From NCBI RefSeq assembly GCF_933775445.1, contig NC_065877.1, positions 3,100,001 to 3,164,000 on the forward strand: a stretch of DNA of 64,000 nucleotides. The letters run 5' to 3'. Below, in pieces: positions 58,086 through 64,000 of the stretch. The DNA comes from Argentina anserina (lineage: Eukaryota; Streptophyta; Magnoliopsida; Rosales; Rosaceae). Position numbers and translations under genes: made by a program. The notes under the pieces are model-generated. The model saw nothing but the letters and a program-made list of their open reading frames with translations, had not been told where the DNA came from and searched no databases. The stretch's first letter is position 1; each line of letters opens with the position of its first letter.

Positions 58086-59160
58086 GAGAAAAATTCACCG
58101 ATAGTCCCTGAACTCATGTGGTAATGACAGTTTGATCTCTGACTTTTAAAAAGGATTAAAGAGATTCCTGAACTCTTATTCTGATATCAATAAGGTACTT
58201 CTGTTAAAACTTTTGGAATATTCCGTTAAAATATTCTTTTTTCTGTTAATTTTGTCATTTTCTTATTTGTTAGTTGGAAATTTATTTCTTTGAGTTAGAT
58301 CTAATCGAAGATTAAACCTTTCGAGTTGTTCTGCAACTTTGTTATTGCCTTTTTCTCTATATAGATAATCTAGAAATTCAATCAGGCTAGGTCTTAACGG
58401 ATCAATATCTGCTACTCCAATCTCCATTTGGAGATGAATATGTTCGTCATATAGGATATTTAATATTCTACAAACGTATTCTATGGAGTATTGGCTTTCT
58501 TGAATATGTTTTGAATGAAAGCACACTTGCCACTTATCAGTAGCTTTTTCAGTACAAAAAGACTGGTAATTTTTAGGTCTGATTTCTTTTTTATCGGATA
58601 AAATGAGCTAATTTTGTGGCATAAGCCTGATCTTCACTTGTTTCTGAGCGAAACAAGCTCTGATACCAGCTATGGCGAATCTAACTGATGCTCAAAATGT
58701 GAAGAGGTTTCTGATCTTCTTTAAAAATTTCTTGAAGAACTTCGATATTTTCTTGGGATGCGTAGATTCTACGATGTATTCTATAGATAATATCCCAATA
58801 ATTTTGGTATTTCTTGTAAGGTTCTTTCTATTTCTTATTAGTTTTTTATATTTTTCTTTTTCTTGTTGCAGTTCTTTTAAAGACAATTTAGCAAACGCTA
58901 AAAGCCTAAGTCTAGAAGCTATGATAATTATTATGATGATAAAATAACTGTTTACCTTTGAGTATAGATGGTAGACTGCTTAACAAAATGACAAAATTAA
59001 CAGAAAAAAGAATATTTTAACGGAATATTCCAAAAGTTTTAACAGAAGTATCTTATTGATATCAGAATAAGAGTTCAGGGATCTCTTTGATTTTTTTTAA
59101 AGGTCATGGATCAAACTGTACTTACAACATGAGTTCAGGAACTGTTAGTAAATTTTCCTC
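58086..59160. mobile_element. Mutator-like TIR element (1.08 kb) with captured retroelement-like core
   Basis: Terminal inverted repeats of about 176 bp (58086-58261 and 58985-59160) begin GAGAAAAATTCACC and, in reverse complement, GAGGAAAATTTACT. Both continue CCTGAACTCATG. A perfect 9-bp target duplication TTGTTTCAG flanks the element (58077-58085 and 59161-59169). Long TIRs with a 9-bp duplication are typical of Mutator-like elements. No transposase is present. The 723-bp core holds minus-strand open frames and a word identical to a plant initiator-tRNA(Met) primer-binding site. Confidence 0.92.
58654..58665 (-). other. tRNA(Met)-type primer-binding-site word inside the TIR element
   Basis: On the minus strand the sequence reads TGGTATCAGAGC, the 12-base complement of the 3' end of initiator tRNA(Met). 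Plant LTR retrotransposons and pararetroviruses use it to prime reverse transcription. The minus-strand frame downstream (58526 to 58263, QESQYSIEYVCRILNILYDE) and the lysine-rich frame upstream (58886 to 58692) would flank it. I do not recognise either protein. Confidence 0.6.
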
Positions 59161-59363
59161 TTGTTTCAGCGCCGAGCCGAAATATAACATAGGTGACATT
59201 TTTTCGATTTATGTTGAGTGCTGAGATAGAAATAGCCGGTGTACGTTCAATGATTCATTGTAATGGACCCTTTGGCCTTTTACTTTTTAAGGACATGATA
59301 GCTAGATTTGGAATAGATTTCATCTGTTAGTGTTTAGATACGTGGGTTTAGGTGAGTTGAGAC

Positions 59364-60024
59364 CAATGTTCTAAAACTCGGTCAACTCGGCCGAGTACTC
59401 AGCGAGTACTCGGTATTCGGCTGGTTACTGAGGCGATTTTGACTTACTCAGTGCCTCTACTCGGCGGGAAGAAAATTGGCCGAGTACTCGGTCCAACTCG
59501 GGTCCAAATCGGTCAACTCGGTCAGAAAAAAAAACAAGATTTTAGGGTTGTTTCGGATCTTCCTAGTAAAAGGGTTGGAGAGGAATAGGGAGTGGATAGT
59601 GGCTTAGAGCCTAGGAGAGGTCCTAGAATCCAAGAAATTAGGGAATAGATGACTTGAGTTTTGATTTTGAGTCGGATTCGGAGGGAGTACAATATGGATA
59701 TAGAGAAGAAGAATTTGAGGCATAGTTACATATGCTTGGGATTGTTTGCAAGAATTGAATTTGGTTTGCTTTTATTACTTATGTTATTGTAATGGACTAA
59801 TGGTTGTTTTTATTTTTTTGACATTATTATCTCTTAAATATTATAATATTTTATGGACTATTTTTATTATATTAGACATTATATATTAGATTATATGTTT
59901 TAAAAATAATAATAAATCCAGAAATTAGAATCCGAGTACTCCCCGAGTACTCGGCCGAGTACTCCTCTACTCGCTACTCTCCGGTCGGCCGACCGACTAC
60001 CGAGTAGCGAGTTTTAGAACCTTG
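59364..60024. mobile_element. hAT-type MITE (661 bp) rich in CGAGTACTCGG
   Basis: The ends are CAATGTTCTAAAACTCG and, in reverse complement, CAAGGTTCTAAAACTCG. They are flanked by a perfect 8-bp target duplication GTTGAGAC at 59356-59363 and 60025-60032. Subterminal arrays of the palindrome-like CGAGTACTCGG lie at both ends (59375-59520 and 59930-60010). The core is AT-rich without a transposase. Confidence 0.95.
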
Positions 60025-60032
60025 GTTGAGAC

Positions 60033-63000
60033 TGTTGAGGTGTGAAGTATGTTAGCACTTGTTCTTTGTTAACATTTTCCTGTTTGGTAATCAAAGATAT
60101 GATTGCTATCCATTACCACATTCCTAGGCTTTACAGCTTCGCCTGATTTTAATAGGATTGTTCTGTGGAGACTTCTGCTTGTTATTACCTACCCGTGCAC
60201 ACCCCAATGGGAGTAAAAGATTATGAAAGTTTCTCAAGTTGGAGCTTTAACAGATCGGGAAACAAATCGAATAATGCATGATTGTACCGGAAAAGATTAA
60301 TATGTTGAAGAAAATTTATATATCATGTTTGAATTTTTATTTTTTTGAACTGTATGAGGATTGTAACTGTGGAAAACGTTAACATGATAGAGATCGAGTG
60401 CAAATAAGACCTGTGCATGTTAGGTTTGTAGTTAAGTTATCTGAAGTTTTCATGCATTAACAATAGAGTTCACATTGGACTTGTTCATGCTGGTTCTAAA
60501 CTATATTATCGTTTCAGATTTAATAATAAGCTCCTTCTCTTCAAAGAACAAATTTGTTCTATCTCAAATCAACCTGTCCATTGCGATTTGCGAATGATAT
60601 TCATGAAAGGTTTTAAAATTGAATCGACATGCTAATCTCTGTTGTTTTCAACACACTGATTATGTATTACAAGACTTATTATATATCTGCTGATGTTTTT
60701 TCTGGAAGCAAGACTTATATTATAATTTCTGGTTTATTGACTAATAAAATTATATAATATTCCATAATATCTAACTACTGGTTCGTTCCTGTATTATGTA
60801 TGGGATTTAGAATAGATTAACCATGTTATTAGATTATGCTTGTGGTTTGGAACATGGTTAGTTTGATATCTTCAATGCATTAGCAAATGGTTACTAGTCA
60901 CTACAAAGCCAGGTGTACCGTAGAGCATGTATTAATTAAGTGGACATTCTATTAGTTTAATACAACTTTTATGCAGTATTTTAGTGAATGTGACATACTT
61001 CGAAGTTGAATTTTTTTTTTAACAAGCACGAAGTTAAAGGTTAATAACCTGCAAAACTATAGCTGACATTTTCATCCAGATTCCAATTTTGTGGGTATGA
61101 TGTCTATATATTAAGAGTATCATTGCACCTCTGTTTCTGAGAAGATATTTCAGTTTGGCTACAAATCATTGACTGCCTTGAACTCGACCCGTAGGACATG
61201 ATAATTGCATAAACCCACAAAAGAATCATTTCCAGTCTGTATTTCATATGGAAAAGACATTTATCCAAACAACATGTGAACAAGCTAGGTATTACGTACA
61301 CGCACACATAGTATGTACATACTATGAAGGAGGATTTAGATCATTCCACTGCTACATCTATTTCTGATGATATTATTTTAATGTGCATTTACGATATACA
61401 ATATATAAAAATTTAGTAATAACAAATAGATCGATCAATTGAGGAATAGTGTAATTCAGCTCCTTATACTTAGTCAAGGATAAACAAACAACTTAGCGTA
61501 ATGTCGAGTTAGTCGACATTAGTACACCTTTGATGTATCGATTGTGTTAATATTATAATACTTTTCTTATTTATAACTCTTGATATGATTCGTACCAAAG
61601 AAGCACTTGAAAAAACAATAAATGACGTAACAGGTAAATTATCATAATTCTCATCCAACTTCAACATCAAGGAATTGTACTAGATTGTGCCATTTCAATG
61701 ACTATACGATCTACCAATAAAGTTCTTGATTCAAGAATCAATAGTGCACAGGACAAAAACGTGACCCTGTACACTATATATATACTATTTACTTCTTTGT
61801 ATTTCATAACCAAAGTAGAAATTACAAGCCTTCTTGCATATATAAACGGGGGCAAAGGAGCTCAACTAGTTTTGGAAGCCGAATAAAGCGAAACTAGCAG
61901 AGCTTCTCTATATATTTACTGACGTCGAGTTTTGTATCGAGCATCAAAGCTTGTGCTTTGTATTCTTGTCCTTCGAAAAATATCATCATCTATATTTTCA
62001 GTACCAAACAAAAACCTAATCATTCACCAGGTTAAGGAGAGAGAGAGAGAGAGGTTCACGGTGGGTACAGCTATGGCTTCTGATCGATCTCTATCTTCAT
62101 TCCTTCAAAGTCTCAGCTGGGCTTGTCGGGGTGAGTTCCGGTCGGTGAAACCTGTTTTTCGGCAACTGCGTCAGGTTCCGGAAGGTTTCTAGCTTATTAC
62201 CCTCCGATATTTGTGGCCCAAGACTCCCCAACTTGGCTGAAACATCAAGGTTTTTCACGTCAACTTTGTTCGGTATTTTTGTTTTGTTCGGTTTTTCTTT
62301 TGTTTTGTTCGGTTTTTCGGGCAGAGAAAATGAAAGAAGTTTTGTTCTTTTGGTAGTTGAGAAGTTCAAGTTGAGTTCTTTGTGTTTCATATCTGGTTTT
62401 GTTTGGTAAATGAGGAGTTGAGCTGGAAACGAAGGTTGAAGCCAAACTTGTTTCTATGAATTTTTTTTTCATAAAAGTTTTGATCTGGGTTTTACAGGAT
62501 TCATGGGAAAATAGTGAAAATGACAAAAAAATGAGAATTTTCATTATTCTTTTTCCTTTTTTGCTTTCTAAGTTTAGATAAGTCTACGTATATTCTCAGT
62601 TCATCATATATTCTTGTATTTTTATGTTAGCTTTCTCATTGGGTCAGCTTTTTCTTCACTTCTCAATCTGAATATGGTAGAATTTATAGAAATAAGATAA
62701 AAGCAAAAGAATAATCATTTCCCCATTATATTACTGGATCTTAGAAGTTTAGCAGCCAAAGATTTGATTAGTAAAAGTAGCATTCAAGCTCTTGTGGCTG
62801 TGGATATGGTTTGGTTTTATTTTTTCATTAAAAACTCATATAAAGTACATTAATTCTGAATCGATCAATGCTGGAATTGCATACAAGCATGAATATTCTC
62901 TGCAACTTCTGAGATTCTTTCACCGTTCCGAGTCAGCTAGATCATGTCCTTTAGTCGTCACAGTATCTATCTATCGCTCAATTTAAGGTGAAATGAGTAC

Positions 63001-63205
63001 ATGAAGAATGTTATAATATATACAATGGGAATAAACTAAAAGGCTACAAACATGAAATGTATTTGAAGCTTTTCTTGGCCTTCTTCTTCCTCTTTATAAG
63101 ATGCAATGCATACTTGCTTATAAAGTAATGTTGACTGTTGTTCAGATTTCGAGTCTGCGCGCAATTTTTTCAATTGGGTTGGCGTGGAATTGAGTACTAG
63201 TTAAG
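60033..63205. other. Intergenic and 5' leader region of the PP2C gene
   Basis: 60033-61900 is AT-rich with no recognised gene or element. Near 61908 a TATATATTTA word precedes a likely leader. This contains an ATG at 62073 with a short frame ending at 62192, and possible donors at 62130 (GG|GTGAGT) and 62174. An acceptor-like TTGTTCAG near 63145 would close a 5' leader intron just before the PP2C start. Confidence 0.5.
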
Positions 63206-64000
63206 ATGGGGCACTTATCATCCATGTTCAGTGGACTGGTGAGATCGTTGTCGATGAAGAAGGGGAAGAATAATTCTGGATGTAAATGTAATGTGAGAGA
63301 AGCTGCAGAGGCAATGGTAAAGGAGGCGAAGAAGAATGATTTGATACTCCGAACTTCTGGAACTGTCAATGTTGATGGCTCAAATAATTTGGCTTCAGTT
63401 TTTAGCAAGAGAGGCCAGAAAGGGATCAACCAGGACTGCTGCATTGTGTGGGAGGTAAGCATGCTCATTGTAAACTGATCACCTGAATCATTTGTCCGAT
63501 GAGGTTACAATTTGCTCACTTAGCTCTATTGAACTAATAGTTTTGTTTGATCTTAGGAATTTGGTTCCCAAAAAGACATGATGTTTTGTGGGATCTTTGA
63601 TGGGCATGGACAATGGGGACATTTTGTGGCGAAAAGGATCAGAGAAACAATGCCGCCCGCTTTGTTGTGTAATTGGCAAGAAACACTAGTAGCTCATGCT
63701 TCACTAGATCCAGACTTGAAGGAGTTGGACTTGGAATCAGATAAAAAGTATGATCAGAGGTTTAACATATGGAAGCACTCCTATATTAAAACTTGTGCTG
63801 CTGTCGATGAAGAGCTTGAGCAAGATCCTAAAATCAATTCCTTTTACAGTGGTACCACTGGTCTCACCATTGTCAGACAGGTGTTAATTCATTTGGTTTT
63901 GATATTTTGACAATTTAGCATAATGCATAGTCAGCATAGATGGAAGTATATCCTGATATTGTGCTTGATATTAGGGTGATCTTATTGTTATATCAAATGT
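63206..64000 (+). CDS. Protein phosphatase 2C (N-terminal part; runs off the window)
   Basis: Exons 63206-63454, 63557-63880 and 63975 to the window end are in frame. The protein starts MGHLSSMFSGLVRSLSMKKG; the Gly at position 2 could be myristoylated. It has SVFSKRGQKGINQDCCIVWE and then DMMFCGIFDGHGQWGHFVAKRIRETMP. The FDGHG motif carries the metal-binding Asp and Gly of the PP2C (PPM) family. FYSGTTGLTIVRQ and GDLIVISN follow. It resembles the plant PP2C group with At5g36250 and At5g26010, Mg/Mn-dependent Ser/Thr phosphatases outside the ABA-coreceptor clade. The catalytic end and stop lie beyond the window. Confidence 0.92.

Overview
The window is nuclear DNA from a flowering plant. Genes are split by many short GT-AG introns, coding exons are only moderately GC-rich, intergenic DNA is AT-rich, and there are several kilobases of Ty3/gypsy LTR sequence plus hAT and Mutator-like elements. 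The proteins (UFO, ABCG11, PX-PH phospholipase D zeta, PP2-B F-box, TEN1, DUF1399/GRDP, pectinesterase, PP2C) are those of a eudicot. A rosid, perhaps Rosaceae, is my guess from protein resemblance and cannot be proved from the sequence alone. There are no bacterial features.

Layout. 1-4056: 3' end of a chromodomain-type Ty3/gypsy element (integrase plus 3-kb 3' LTR), inserted into an F-box gene whose N-terminal part survives at 4057-4657 (-). 5717-8850: an older repeat split by a 2.9-kb solo LTR (5828-8761, TSD CGATT). 9486-11061: a hAT-type element with a perfect 8-bp TSD. 12026-13147: cyclic phosphodiesterase (+). 13570-15362: pectinesterase with PMEI pro-region (-), its linker broken by two reading-frame shifts. 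15793-19179: DUF1399/GRDP-family gene (-). 20399-21679: UNUSUAL FLORAL ORGANS orthologue (-). 24870-31345: a GGAAGCG-rich repeat locus interrupted by two further solo LTRs lying head to tail. 31609-33272: PP2-B F-box gene (-). 35177-37857: plastid-targeted TPR protein (+). 38190-39690: a diverged segmental duplication of unknown function. 42358-48715: 20-exon phospholipase D zeta (+). 49216-52335: ABCG11 half-transporter (-). 54854-56671: TEN1 telomere-capping subunit (+). 58086-59160 and 59364-60024: a Mutator-like TIR element and a hAT MITE. 63206-end: start of a PP2C phosphatase (+).

For the spliced genes I rebuilt exon chains by hand. CPDase, GRDP, PP2-B, TPR, PLD zeta, ABCG11 and TEN1 all close into uninterrupted frames (191, 771, 272, 270, 1096, 705 and 125 residues), which supports the models. 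The genes are mostly unrelated in function, as is normal in plants. The DUF1399 - PP2-B - TEN1 order does recall the Arabidopsis At1g56230-At1g56260 interval, as remembered. The most interesting non-gene signals are a repeated hairpin with a covarying base pair in the Ty3 LTRs, a dead copy of exon 2 in PLD zeta intron 1, a cluster of phosphate-starvation (P1BS-type) motifs upstream of PLD zeta, and a Mutator-like element that appears to carry a retroelement primer-binding site.
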